A stretch of 64,000 bases of DNA from Phoenix dactylifera (lineage: Eukaryota > Streptophyta > Magnoliopsida > Arecales > Arecaceae). Where the stretch lies: the NCBI RefSeq assembly GCF_009389715.1, contig NC_052405.1:8101194-8165193 (forward strand), given 5' to 3'. The notes below the pieces were generated by a model. The model saw only the letters and a program-made list of their open reading frames with translations. It was not told the DNA's origin and did no database searches. The position numbers and the translations under genes are program-made. Positions 36,111 through 47,700 of the stretch are shown here, one piece after another. Position 1 is the first letter of the stretch; every line of letters starts with the position of its first letter.

Positions 36111-39094
36111 CACACTCCAGAATATTGTCCACAAGTGCCTTCATGAATAAATGAACTGCTGGTAACTAACTCTTTCAATCCCTTTTCTAGGTTTCTGGTT
36201 CTTGGGTCGATCCAAGAAATCTTATGTTTCTATCCTTGAGAAGGGAACAAGGATGTGACTGCGGAAAGAGGCAGCGCACGTAGTCCTCAAAAGATCATAT
36301 CTCTGGCCACATCCAATGCGGAGATCCACATAAGTTGTTGGCCAGCCCAAGCGCAAATTTGGGTATATCCGGTCAAAGAACTTTGGATGTGGACGGCAAG
36401 CAAAGGTGGTGGGGAGGAGGGTGGCGCAATAATAATAAGGCTAATAAAAATGGGGGGCGGATGGGAGAAGTCTTGGACTGCAGGGCCCTTTTGATTGTTT
36501 TTTTGAACACTATCTTGTCTGCCATTTGAATTCAAAAACTAGAGGAGATGATGATGATGGTCAGACCATTTTTTTATGCCATGACCAGTTCTTTACCCAT
36601 TGGGTGGGTATCGAATTAGCTCATGCATGTTTACCAGTCCAATCTTTCAATAATTGTAGAAAGGAGATCCGATATAAAAATTAATCACTCTTTGAAGACT
36701 TTGTAAGAATTTCGATGCTTTTTTTTGGCTCGCTAGCACCTCAATGATCAAACTAGCTACATCATAGACAAGTGCTTCACGTGGAATGGATCTTCTTCTA
36801 GATGCCATGAATTTGTCGTGGAAGAAAGCTTGCACGATTCCATCCTATCGGGTGATAGGAAAAAGTTAGGCCATAGGTCATGATTTTAATTGCAATGGCA
36901 TTCCGTCCTTTAATCAACTAGAGTTATTTCGCCATATAAAGTGCTGGTGTGGCTATGGCCTTTTTCTTTTCTTCTTTTTTAGGGTAACTTGGAGGACAAG
37001 TTTCGAAAATAGAATTAAAATGTATAAAAGATATATGCATAGCTATCGACCATAATTAACGGCATTAACTAATGAGATGAGCATTGGATATGGTCCTTGA
37101 GGACCTGATCACCATTACAAATATGATTAGCAAGCCAGAATACTGGTTGATTACGCTCTCTTGGGAGTGAGACATCGAGATTACAGCATTCAAATCTAAG
37201 CCATGCATCATTGAATATACGAATTAGACAACTTGAGCTCGCTTATCATATTGCTAAATAGGAGGATATGAAAAGAGTTTTGATTCCAATGAGTCTAATG
37301 CTGTAAATTATATTTATTAAAAATCATGATCGATGATCGCGGAGAACATCTAATGAGAACATCTAATGAGATCATATTTTTCCTTTTAGAAATAAAACTT
37401 TAGCCTTAAATGGTTGATCCATGTTGTTGTAAACTGTTTAGTGGCTTGGTCGATCGAAGAAAAGTCTGTGAACTTTTCAGTCTTAACAGTGGTTTAGTTG
37501 ATTGATGAAAAGTTTAGCAAGCAGACATTGATGAGTCTCAATTTGCCCGGGCGTTTGATGACAAAAGAGAGTTCATGTGATTTGTTTGATTTGACATGCT
37601 TTCGAGTAGGACGAGATTCCTTTTAAACCTCATATTCATCTCAGTTTTTCTTTTCGTTACAAGTCCATTTCAGACAAAATCATGATTGGTTCAGGATTAA
37701 ACTAGTCGTTCTTAGATGTTTGACTGTGGTGCCTTTTATAAGATCTGGTGAATAGAACATATCTCTAGTAGTTGAACGAAATCTCGTAACATCAGATGTA
37801 TGATAGAACAATGCAAACTAATTATCATTGTGATTAAAGAAAACTATTGCAATAAATTGTGATTGAAAGAATATCGTCGCTCGAGTTTCCAATATCCTCT
37901 AACATACAAATTATGCATTATTTGGCTACAAACACTCTGAGTTAAGAGTTCTCTTGCGAAAGACCTTTCATAGGAACACAGTGTGAAGACTAAATTATAT
38001 GCCATTACTAGATTTGGATAGGTTCGTTGATCTCTTAAGCTCAAACTTTGAAGCGGTCATTCAAAAATTGCTGCATCGAGCAAGAATTTAGTTGATCATA
38101 GTCAATACTAGGGAATTCCTAAGTTTTCCAATGATGCAAATGTTGAAAATCAATATTTATAACAAGCTTTCATTTTTTACTTTTAGATGAATAATTAAAG
38201 GCTTCATAAATACACATCATGGCCTTTGATTTTATATACTTCGGCATCTAATTTAATCGTTCACTTGTCGTTAGCCTTGACTTGTCAAAAAAAAGGTCAC
38301 CATCAATTTTGAAACATTCGCCGAGAAGATGGAATTAGCGACTATCAACATACACCAGCATGTTTCGGAAGTGAATTATTTGAAGGACGATAAAGGAAAG
38401 AAAATATAATGAATGACTTAGACTTAAAACTTGATACCTTATCTCGCTAGATAAACTAGGCCTGCATGCTCAATGAAAGTGACAAGCTCAAAGCAACCCC
38501 ATTCGCCTTTTTGTCTCATAAATATAAGAAAAGAACATCACCCAATCTCCTACACAAACCCAAACCTTATCACTAATTAAAATTACGATCATGGATTGTG
38601 CCTTACTTTCTCTTTATGTTTTTCAGATTGATCTCCTGCATGATTCCCGCAGAATCTTAACCCATTTAAACCCCTAGCTGCAGGTCAAAACTAGTCCTGC
38701 ACAATTAATAGACTCTGTTTCTTTCCCCACTACTTTCCAAGGACGGGCCATTAACCCAAACATGACTTATTAGGCAACCCCAATTTTTTTATCTAGGCGT
38801 AGCTACACAGGGTCTTTAAAACTAAAACAAACTTTATTGATCTATAAACCATGTTTTATTTAACTCAATAATCTATTAATGTTGATGGCTCGAGGCTGAC
38901 CACAAGATTAATCTTTTATCACTTGCATTGCTCTATTTTTGTTTGGATCTGGTAGGCTTCTGGGATAGCTTCCTAATCCTAATACGACCTCAATGGTATT
39001 CCTCTGACAAGCATCATATCCACCGTTGGTTCTGTGGCTGGAATTGTTTTTCTGGATATTAGTTGTCCCTCTCATGAGTCTTGTGACTACTATG

Positions 39095-39115
39095 ACTCTC
39101 TCTCTCTCTCTTTCT

Positions 39116-39156
<41 letters not shown>
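39095..39156. repeat. (CT)n microsatellite upstream of the U-box gene
   Basis: About 30 CT units with two interruptions lie roughly 1.1 kb upstream of the U-box start. They could be in the distal promoter. Confidence 0.93.
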
Positions 39157-39157
<1 letters not shown>

Positions 39158-40147
39158 GATGGACAGAAGATGTGATCAAAGCCCTTTTTTTGAAATAGTC
39201 TAAATAGGTAAGTTTGACTGGCCAAAAATAGATGCAAGGTGGGGGGGAGGATTTGTCGTTCATTTGTGCGATTATTTCATAGTGGTCATGCTCCCTCCCT
39301 AAGATAAGGACATCCAATTGCCGCCTCTTTTGTTTGGGTGCTGGTGCTCCCAAATGAATCCTCCCCACTAGGATCCCACTCCTCAGCTCCCTTTCCCCCT
39401 AACTTTGGCCTCTCGATTCATGGATTCAAAGGCTATCCAATTGCGATTCTCATTTTCCTCTCCTGCCAGCTATTATTTCGTCTTTCCAAGGATGCTTATT
39501 TTGGGCTTTTTTGCTTGTCTTCAATGTCTCTAGAAATCTTGACCGAGAACCCCTCCCCCCCATCTCTACTTTTCTCTGTTTCTGGGATTTTTCTCACCTC
39601 CGATTTCTTTTTTTCTGTCTGCTAACCGGCCAAAACAGTGTCCTAGGCTCGAAAACCCACCTCAGGTTCTGCCCCTTTTTACCTCGTTTCCTTTTGACAG
39701 CAGAGGTTTGCAGTCTTTGGAGACCCCCCCCCTCATCCTGCTATTTTTTTTTTTTCTCTCAGTACTATTACTTCCGCTTCTTTTCTCCTTGATTGCTTAC
39801 AAGCCAGAGCACTGCCTCTTTAATAGGGGTCCTCAGGCTGTGTACAGCTTCGGACAGGAAGCCAACAGCTCCCCTATCCCCTCTTGATTTGAAGTGTCAT
39901 CAGAGCTTGGGATTCTGGAGCTGAAGTGCCTCATCCCAGCATATTTGGGCTCTTTACCACGCCTTTTCCATCATACAGTCGCATGAGAGTGAGCGCCACT
40001 ACCGCCTACCTTTCATCCGGTTTCTTCGTCTTCTACCGACGGACTTTTCCTTTTGGTCTCTCCCGTATCCTATTGCCTGTCGCTTCCTTTCTGCCTGAAG
40101 CCTTCAAGAGCTCCACATTTCTCTCCCTCTCATTCTGCCTCTCTCTG

Positions 40148-40213
40148 ATGGGCTCGAACGCAAGGCGTTATCATCCCTTCAGAACTACGCTTGGCTTCTC
40201 CTCTTTCTTGTGA
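40148..40213 (+). promoter_or_regulatory. Upstream ORF in the leader of the U-box gene (21 codons)
   Basis: An ATG at 40148 opens a 21-residue peptide (MGSNARRYHPFRTTLGFSSFL) that ends in TGA at 40211-40213. That is 31 bases before the main ATG and in another frame. If the transcript starts upstream of 40148, this uORF would reduce initiation at the main start. No transcription start was determined. Confidence 0.4.
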
Positions 40214-40244
40214 TACTTGGGAGCGTGCATTCGCAGAGAACAGG

Positions 40245-41450
40245 ATGAGCATCCCTCATTTGTTCAGATGCCCGATAAGCCTGGATCTGTTCACCGATCC
40301 GGTCACCCTTAGCACGGGCCAAACTTACGACCGGCCGAGCATCGAGAAATGGCTCGCCGATGGGAACCTCACATGCCCGGTCACAATGCAGCGGCTCCAC
40401 GACACGACGCTCGTCCCCAACCACACCCTTCGCCATCTCATCGATCAGTGGCTCCTCGCCGGCCCCGATCTCAGCTCTCGACAGAAGCCCACCAAGCCGA
40501 TCGCCGACTGCGGTCTCTCATTGTCCGCTCTGAAGCACAACCTCCAATCCCCGAGCGCGGCCCGTGCGGCGAAGCTCGAAGCACTCGAGAAGGTCAGGGT
40601 TCTATCGGTGGAGTCCGACATAGGGCAGGCCTGCCTGATCCAATTGGGCTTCTTCCCTCTCCTGCTGCAGCTGCTGTTCCAAGCGCCACGAAGAGGCGAT
40701 TCGGAGCTCATGCAGCTGGCCCTCGACTGCGTCCTAACCTTATCTCCATCTACCCAATTGGATTCCCTCAACATGCTCAAGAATGAGATCCACCTGGCTT
40801 CATTGGTCGCCCTCTTGGACCAAGGCAACCCGAAGATCAAGACCGGCTTATGCCATCTCTTGGAAGCAATCGCCGCATCTCCGGTCACGCAAGAGCTTTG
40901 CGTCATTATGGGACAAACGCGACGGGTCTTGCAAGTTCTAGTCTCCCTTCTGCGCGACAAATCCGACGCCCGGGCGGCGGAAGCAGCAGCCAGAGCTATC
41001 TCCGCGATCTGCTCCTTGGAAGCCAATCGAGGCAATGCGATAAAAGAAGGCGTCGTGGATGGACTCATCGCGTACTTATCGCTGAATTCTGCTCAAAGGA
41101 GTGCTTCCAGGGCATTGGCCGCGCTGGAGCTTCTGCTCGGACTGGAGGCCGGCAAGAAGGCTGCGATGGAGGACCTGAACGCGGTGCAAGTCCTCGTGAA
41201 GCTGGTCTTCAGAGTGTCCTCTGATCAGGAGGGGAGCGAGCACGCCGTCGGATCGCTGCTGATCTTGTGCTGCGATTCGGCGCGGGTGCGGATGGAGGCG
41301 GTGAATGCCGGGGTATTGGTGCAGCTATTGCTGCTGCTCCAGGCCCAATGCAGCTCCAGGGCCAAGACCGAGGCCAGGGCGCTGCTGAAGCTGCTGAGGT
41401 CCATGTGGTCTGAGGACACAGGGGGTCGTAATTTTCACAATGCAGTCTAG
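40245..41450 (+). CDS. U-box / armadillo-repeat E3 ubiquitin ligase (PUB family), intronless, 401 aa
   Basis: The protein starts MSIPHLFRCPISLDLFTDPV and has a U-box at residues 5-75. The motifs are 'CPISLDLFTDPVTLSTGQTY', the E2-facing 'YDRPSIEKWL', 'TCPVTMQRL' and 'PNHTLRHLIDQW'. Helical ARM-like repeats occupy about residues 95-395 ('LVSLLRDKSDARAAEAAARA', 'RALAALELLLGLEAGKKAAM', 'AVGSLLILCCDSARVRMEAV'). U-box proteins transfer ubiquitin from E2 to substrates, and the ARM region usually selects the substrate. The lack of introns, about 400 aa and absence of an N-terminal UND domain place it with the short PUB22-31-type proteins, which act in stress and immunity signalling. I cannot assign the exact orthologue. 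The start at 40245 is chosen because an in-frame stop at 40146-40148 and no other in-frame ATG precede it. High GC at third positions is typical of monocot intronless genes. Confidence 0.93.
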   Translation: MSIPHLFRCPISLDLFTDPVTLSTGQTYDRPSIEKWLADGNLTCPVTMQRLHDTTLVPNHTLRHLIDQWLLAGPDLSSRQKPTKPIADCGLSLSALKHNLQSPSAARAAKLEALEKVRVLSVESDIGQACLIQLGFFPLLLQLLFQAPRRGDSELMQLALDCVLTLSPSTQLDSLNMLKNEIHLASLVALLDQGNPKIKTGLCHLLEAIAASPVTQELCVIMGQTRRVLQVLVSLLRDKSDARAAEAAARAISAICSLEANRGNAIKEGVVDGLIAYLSLNSAQRSASRALAALELLLGLEAGKKAAMEDLNAVQVLVKLVFRVSSDQEGSEHAVGSLLILCCDSARVRMEAVNAGVLVQLLLLLQAQCSSRAKTEARALLKLLRSMWSEDTGGRNFHNAV

Positions 41451-44400
41451 TTTTTGAGTTCTTACTGTATCGAATAACCTCTTTTGCTCAACAACAGATC
41501 AAAAGAGATTGTAGTTTTGACTCCTACCTCCATGGTATGAAATTAATCTGCTGCATTATATGGAAACAAATTAAGAGATTATAAGCTTATGCCTGTGAAG
41601 GCAGGTATATTAACTCTTGTAATTTTCATTAGATGAGCAACAATTTCTACGTTCGTATAGAAAACATCCATGTAGGTCTCCAAAGCCCAGAGCTTTCCAA
41701 GCATGGAAATGAGGGCTATTGAGATTTCGAGTTATGGGTGGGTGTTATCTGGGATTTCCCCAATACAAATTAATCCTAAGTTCGTGTCTCAAATACTTCC
41801 TCCTCTTCTACGGTTCGGACTTCCTTTGTAATCTTAAAAAAAAAAAAAAAAAATCATTTGCGAGTTCTTTATTCAAACATGGCTCTCCCCAGAGGAGAAG
41901 AGCAGTACCACCACTGGGCTATGAAACCTTGTTGAATGGCTATTAGCTGCTGCTACCATTTTTGCAGTGACAGACCCTGCCATGGGTAGGTAACGTTTCT
42001 CTTTGGCGGGCGAAGAAGGTCACTGAAAGGGACCATATATCAAATGTACCCTCCTATTAATGGAGACTGTCCAGCTCTAGACCCCCCTTCCCAATCACAA
42101 TATCACCTACCATCAAGTATGACCACCTTTTTCCAACCGGCTAGAAATAAGCCATGTCTTCTGCTGATACGAAAATTTGAGAGGGGACTGGGGAACCACT
42201 CAGAGGGACCATTTGACTGCAGCGACAAATCTTCTTGTGGTACATCATCTAATTATCGACCAAGGAAATTCGTTGCATGTCTTCTCTGTTCAATAATCCT
42301 TGGAATTAACCGAGACTGCCGGCATATATCAAGGATACGAGACGTATATCTAAATATTCATAGAACAAAAATATTACATGAGTTGTAAAGTTGTTCAAAT
42401 TATTATGTAGCTTGTCGCCATCAAATTTCTCACACTAACAAAATTAGGCTCAACAAATTGGTCAAATTATGAAGCTATGATGCGCCACGTCGTATGAAAA
42501 AGTTTTTGTGGGATAAAGCAACGACTAATAGCATGCTTTTATGAAAATAGGGGAAGCAAATATGCGGGGGTTGGTTGCATAAGTAAACGAAAAATCACAT
42601 GCACATGAATAGATCTAATTTTCTTCTCATACCATAAGAAAAATTAAATTGCAGGGTAAACCTTTATGGTGCCTGTCGATTTTCGTGATTTCGACTTTTA
42701 TCATATAAATTTTACCTATATGGTGACTGCCAACTAGTCAGTGAATTCTCTGGGGGTTCGATATCAACTGCATGAGTTTAGCCTGCATTACACTAAATTT
42801 ATTATCTCAATAAATTCAGCAGGAGTTTTTAACAATTTAACCCTCTCCATGTTTTTTTTTATTATAAAATTGCTTTGGAAAGAGGAACAAAAACTGGATA
42901 AAATTGTTTTCTCAAAGGAAAAAAAATAAAAGGAAAGCAATTCTTAGCTGAAACCTCCCTCGCTGCTGTATAAGTTGATAAAAAGTGGAAGCCTACATAA
43001 ATAACAATGATTAAAATGGATGATGCCCCACCTAACAGTGAACTCAGCAGCAGATGGGACCTTCATGGCCCCGTCCATGTTTTAGTCGTTTTAGATCCTG
43101 TTCCAACCGCAAGAAACTGACGACCCCTTTATTGTCCATAGCACGAAATGTCCGATATGCGTCTGACCGAGGTTCTGCTGCATTCCTTGATCCACAGAAG
43201 ACATTTGACATTGCCAACAATGGACGGCGCTTCCCATTTCCGAACACCAGCTGCATGCTCGAGTCTTAAAATGGCCACCAGATAATAACACTTCAGAAAT
43301 CTATTCTAAAACTTAAATTTGAGGTGAAAATTTACCAAATGATTAGAATATTCTTGAAAATATTAATGAACTAGTAAATCAAGCACATCTAATGCACATT
43401 AAGAGATTACTTAGACATGCAAACAGAAAATAATGAGCATATAATTTAAAATCTATACCTTATTTAGAAAAAAATGCGAGGTTGACGTCGCTGCGGATGG
43501 ATGCCTTTCATGGTTTATTATTACAGCTTATAGTCCAATCTACTATAAAATTAAAATATTAACAAACTGCACCACTGCATATTCCTTCTAAAAATTGCTA
43601 AGGCATTTGTCAAGAAAATAAGAGAGCAGTGAAATCCAGAAAGAAAATTTTAAAATCCAACTAGTTTCTGATATAGTAAAGTTAATAAGGGAAATAGCTT
43701 TGGAATGACAGAGCTATTGCTTTAGTGCATACGGAAAAGCAGGCATGAGAAAAGAAGCAATGAACAAAAATAGTTAGGATGATGCATGGACGACAGGTTT
43801 TCCAGAAAGCATGTTAAAAGAGTATCTAAACAAGATGTAAATTTCTATTATTTCAAAAACAATGTATAAGGTTCATGAATTTGTTAGTTGCAGACTAATT
43901 GCAATCATTTAAAAATAGTTGAGACAGCTGCCTGTACATGCTACTACTTGAATTGAAGTCCCTGTACATGCTACTACTTTAACATCACATCCACATGTAC
44001 CTCTCCTGAAGCATCAATCCAATTAGCAGAACTTGGAATTGGCCCGTTATAATTTGATATAAAGTCATTCACAGAAAGATTGGGTGCTAATCTGAATTTC
44101 TAAAGTATTATCTTCTCATTATTATCTATACAAATAAAACAAATCATTGTGCTTTTTGATTTTCTAAGGTAGCGTTATGCCGAGGAACAGCCAAGAAGAG
44201 GCTGCAGTGATGGCGGGCAACAAGGAGTTGTCATTCTAGAGCAAAGTCCAGATATAAGATAGGAAAGGATAATAAACTTCGGTCATCATACATGCATGCT
44301 AGACAGCACAAATCAGCCTGATTAATCTAGTCAGCTAAAATAAATATTAACTCATGAACTCCTATTGCAACCTGACCTGCATGCTGAAAAATTCCAGGCT

Positions 44401-44757
44401 TATGATCTCCCTGTAGGTGAATCAGATAAATGTGATCAGAAATGCATGACATTAATATAAGAAACATTCAACAAGCTTAGAGTTTTACAGCTCCACAAAT
44501 GAAGAATTGGGGAGAAAGCAAGCCGACGGGTAATTAAACACACTGAAGTCTAGTTAGTACGATGAATTGCTTCGTAAGCAGTCAGCTAGTAAAGGAACAG
44601 ATGCTGCAGGCATGTTAAGCTGAGATACTCCAGGCAGGCCAACTTAAAACTGGCAAGATCAAGCACTTGGACCACAAAGAGAATGATCAGTTCTATCTTC
44701 CAGTAGAGAATCAGTTTTACTTCTCTGGATGGCACGGATCTAGATAATTTCATACAG
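41451..44757. other. Spacer between U-box and PP2C genes
   Basis: The left 300 bases should carry the U-box 3'UTR and the right several hundred the PP2C 3'UTR. The frame at 42044-42388 is open but unlike any family. A coding-like ORF at 43044-43256 (minus strand) is listed separately. The remainder is AT-rich with no recognisable repeat. Confidence 0.5.
43044..43256 (-). other. Unassigned coding-like ORF downstream of PP2C (70 codons)
   Basis: On the minus strand an acceptor-like 'gcatgcag' is followed by a frame of balanced composition that ends in TGA. Sample phrases are 'LVFGNGKRRPLLAMS' and 'DNKGVVSFLRLEQDLKRLKH'. It contrasts with the AT-rich surroundings. It could be a 3'UTR exon of the PP2C gene (1.5 kb beyond the PP2C stop, same strand), the last exon of another transcript, or chance. 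I do not recognise a family. Confidence 0.25.
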
Positions 44758-47700
44758 TCATGAATTGTCGAATCGGACAACAATACATGTGATGTTATCA
44801 TTACTTCCTCTGGCATAGGCTTCTTCTATAAGTTTTCTAGCAGAAGTTTCAGCATCAGATATGCCCTGCACAATGTCCACAGCATCCTGGACATAAAAAC
44901 ATCAAGGACTTGTAAGATACTCAAATATGTAATGCCTGTGCATCTGGAGCTTAAGTTAATGCACAAATTAAGGGGAAACAAATAGAGCGAGAGAGAGAGA
45001 GAGAGAGAGAGAGAGGACACATGGTCATAAAAGGAGGGACAAAGCCTACAAACAGGGTTGATCTTTCTGCCAATACATTCAGTAACAAAGTGATAGCCTC
45101 TTTTTTTTTTTTAATAAAAATATGGTGGGGTTGCCAGGATCCAAACCCTGGGCTTCTCACATGGAGAGGAATTAGCTGAGATGAATCAGGTTGTAACACA
45201 GTGATAGTTTGACGCAAAAATATGATGAAGAAAAGAATTTGACATTAGGGAATCTTTTGTTATTTTTTCTCTATCAAAGACCGGGAAAAAGGGAATCTCA
45301 GCAGTGCTTGATATAAGAATAACAGTGCCCAACTTTCTACAATTTCCTTGACAATCTACCTATCAATGAACATCACAGCAGGGCTGTAACAAGGACTTTC
45401 CTGTAGTGGGGTAGCCAAAGGTTACTTTCTGATAAGCAAAATCTTAGTGTTGTATAACTGTGCATTTATAAAGAGTTCTTGAAGTCTTGAATTTGCATGA
45501 AGTTAAAAAAACCACATAAGAAAAATTGGGTATTTTCTATAATTGCTGGCACTCAAACAAAAAAAAATTCATAATTCCCTAATGAAAGCTTATTTATAAT
45601 TAGAAAACTAAAAAATCATTTGACAGGACTAGTGACTTCGTATACTAACAAACTTCCAACATAAACAGATATCTTCATCCTTCCAAATGTCATGAGAGGT
45701 TTATTTAAGAAAGAAAAATCAGATTTTCATCATCACAAAAGAATAGAACAAATTAGCAAGATCTTCGAGCGACTACCAAACACCTTAAAGTTCCTCTCAG
45801 CACCCCTTTTTTTCATCGAGATGTTTAAAGAGAGTAGTTTTGGGCATGATTAAGTTTCCCATCAGCTAAAATGCACTGAACACAACATGTTGGCAGCAAA
45901 GCTATCATGAAAAACAAATGCAGTCTGGATAATTACCTTATTAGATACGACATTCCAAAGCCCATCACTGGCAACTATCAGAAATTCAACACCTTTGATA
46001 TCTTCTACCTAAGCATATGGCAAAAAAAGCATAAGATCCTTCTATCCTTGTACTTGAAAAAAGAAAAAGTTCATGTATAGATAGTAAAACTGTACAAAAA
46101 TGATCATAGTTTACATAGCCTAATGATTGCTTATCAGAGACATTAAGCTAAAGGCTTCTATATCAACTCAAAGTAAAAAAGCTTTACCTAAGTGAACACA
46201 GTCTTGTTTCCAACCGAGGAATTAAAGGGTAGCCTTGTTTTGTCAAATGTTTCTGTTGGAAACACTCGCAAATTCAGGACGAATCCAATTTTCTTAAATA
46301 TGTAAATGTTACACATACAGATCAGGTCTTGCTTGTTTGCATGGGGTGTAGAACATATACAATGATATTACCTCACATGTTTAGCACAAATTAAATTGCT
46401 ATGCTGAATTCTCAAATTGAGATAAGAATGAGGTGGGGAGTTGATTTGCTAACAACATTTGGCAAGGATTGTTTATAGGAAGAGTCCACTTTTACATATT
46501 AAATTTATGTCCATAAGAAGCAGGCCTGATAGGAGACTTGCTTGCCCTAGATCTAGTTTTATTGGGCTTCAGTTATAAGATCTAATGCTGATCCAATTCA
46601 ATAAGTTAACATAATCAAGTTAGGTTGAATTGTCAATCAAGTTTAGGCTAACAAAAAGTATTATAAGCTCCAACCAAACTTTGAACTTGATTTTCTTTAA
46701 GAGTGTCAGGTTAGGGTGGATCCAGTTATTCTAAAGCCATACTCAATGTGATTGAGAAATCAGGTGCAAGTTGAAAGTTTATATGCCAAACCAGTGGTTA
46801 AGATTTAATGTGAGTCACCTTGCCCGCTTACACCTGTAACTGTCCTACTATGTACACGCACGTTGTGATGAAAGACCACATATTCGAGGCTCACAAGTTA
46901 TCCATATTTTAAGTTTTTACATATTAACTTTCAAATCACATGTCACCACTGGGTTTAAGGCGAGAATAAGTATTATGTGCATGAAGTCTGCAAAACAAAG
47001 AATGCCAAAAACTAATTGTTAAAGAAAATTCATCTAACTGGTTTATAGGCCCTCTACCATACATTTGTGATTTATAGAACTATCAAAGCTATGGAGTCTA
47101 AGACTTATCAGCTCTTTGCTGGGAAGCTAAAACCAAGTAATGTATATGCAGTGATAAAACCAACATAACAAATCAATGGCAAAAAGCAACTAATTGAATT
47201 TTTAAAGTATTATGATTTTAAATTAGGGCCAGTAAAAATAATTTAACCGATCTGCACTTCAAGCAGCTCACAACTTAACTTTTCATGTCCCAGTTCCCAC
47301 ATTTAGTAGCATTGTAGATGAAGCAGCCAAACATGTTTTAACAGCCGCTTGAGCCAACAAGCATGTCGCTCTATTAAGAAGAGTTCGACCTTCAATGGAG
47401 TAGACCAAGCATTTCAAGATTAATAATCATTTTATCTACCATGGCTACCTTAATCATACTTCAACATCCATGTACATTTCTCCAACTTACAAATCTTTTC
47501 ATCAAGTAATGCAGGAGAACATCTCCCTTCTAAGCTAAAATTTTGTCAAATAATCTTATATTGATTTTGGGAGCTGCACAATTACTATTTCTTTAGAGGC
47601 AAATGAAAACCATAGGAATTAAGTTTGCGAGGTGTATATCAGACCTATTCCACATGGGAAAGGGGGTGACTGCTGAGTGCGGGCGCATGTCTAACTGTCA

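Larger units (their letters stand above)
29125..40244. other. Gene-poor, repeat-rich intergenic region between DnaJ and U-box genes
   Basis: I find no supportable gene in this stretch of about 11 kb. It opens with the GC-rich DnaJ leader (29125-29450, possible TATA near 29492-29500 on the minus strand) and ends with the CT-rich U-box leader (from about 39300). Between them lie a long-TIR element (30299-31320), a 25-bp tandem duplication (31324-31373), two 'TTTGGTTCGCAG' TIR elements (33497-33955 and 35238-35516), an 80-bp tandem duplication (35951-36110), a poly-C run (35780-35794) and otherwise featureless AT-rich DNA (31.4-33.4 kb, 36.6-39.0 kb). Confidence 0.55.

Noticed and set aside
40191..40244. 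N-terminal extension of the U-box protein from a TTG codon
   Set aside because: Plant initiation at TTG is not expected, and the ATG at 40245 starts directly before the U-box as in relatives.
40445..41068. 207-codon minus-strand frame inside the U-box gene
   Set aside because: It is the shadow of a GC-rich coding exon; its sequence resembles nothing and the plus strand has the recognised domain.
42044..42388. 114-codon plus-strand frame between U-box and PP2C
   Set aside because: No recognisable motif, no start context or splice partners; composition like the spacer.
45115..45175. Box-B-like 'ggtttggatcctgg' on the minus strand with adjacent T/A run
   Set aside because: No box A at proper spacing; could be a SINE tail but the evidence is insufficient.
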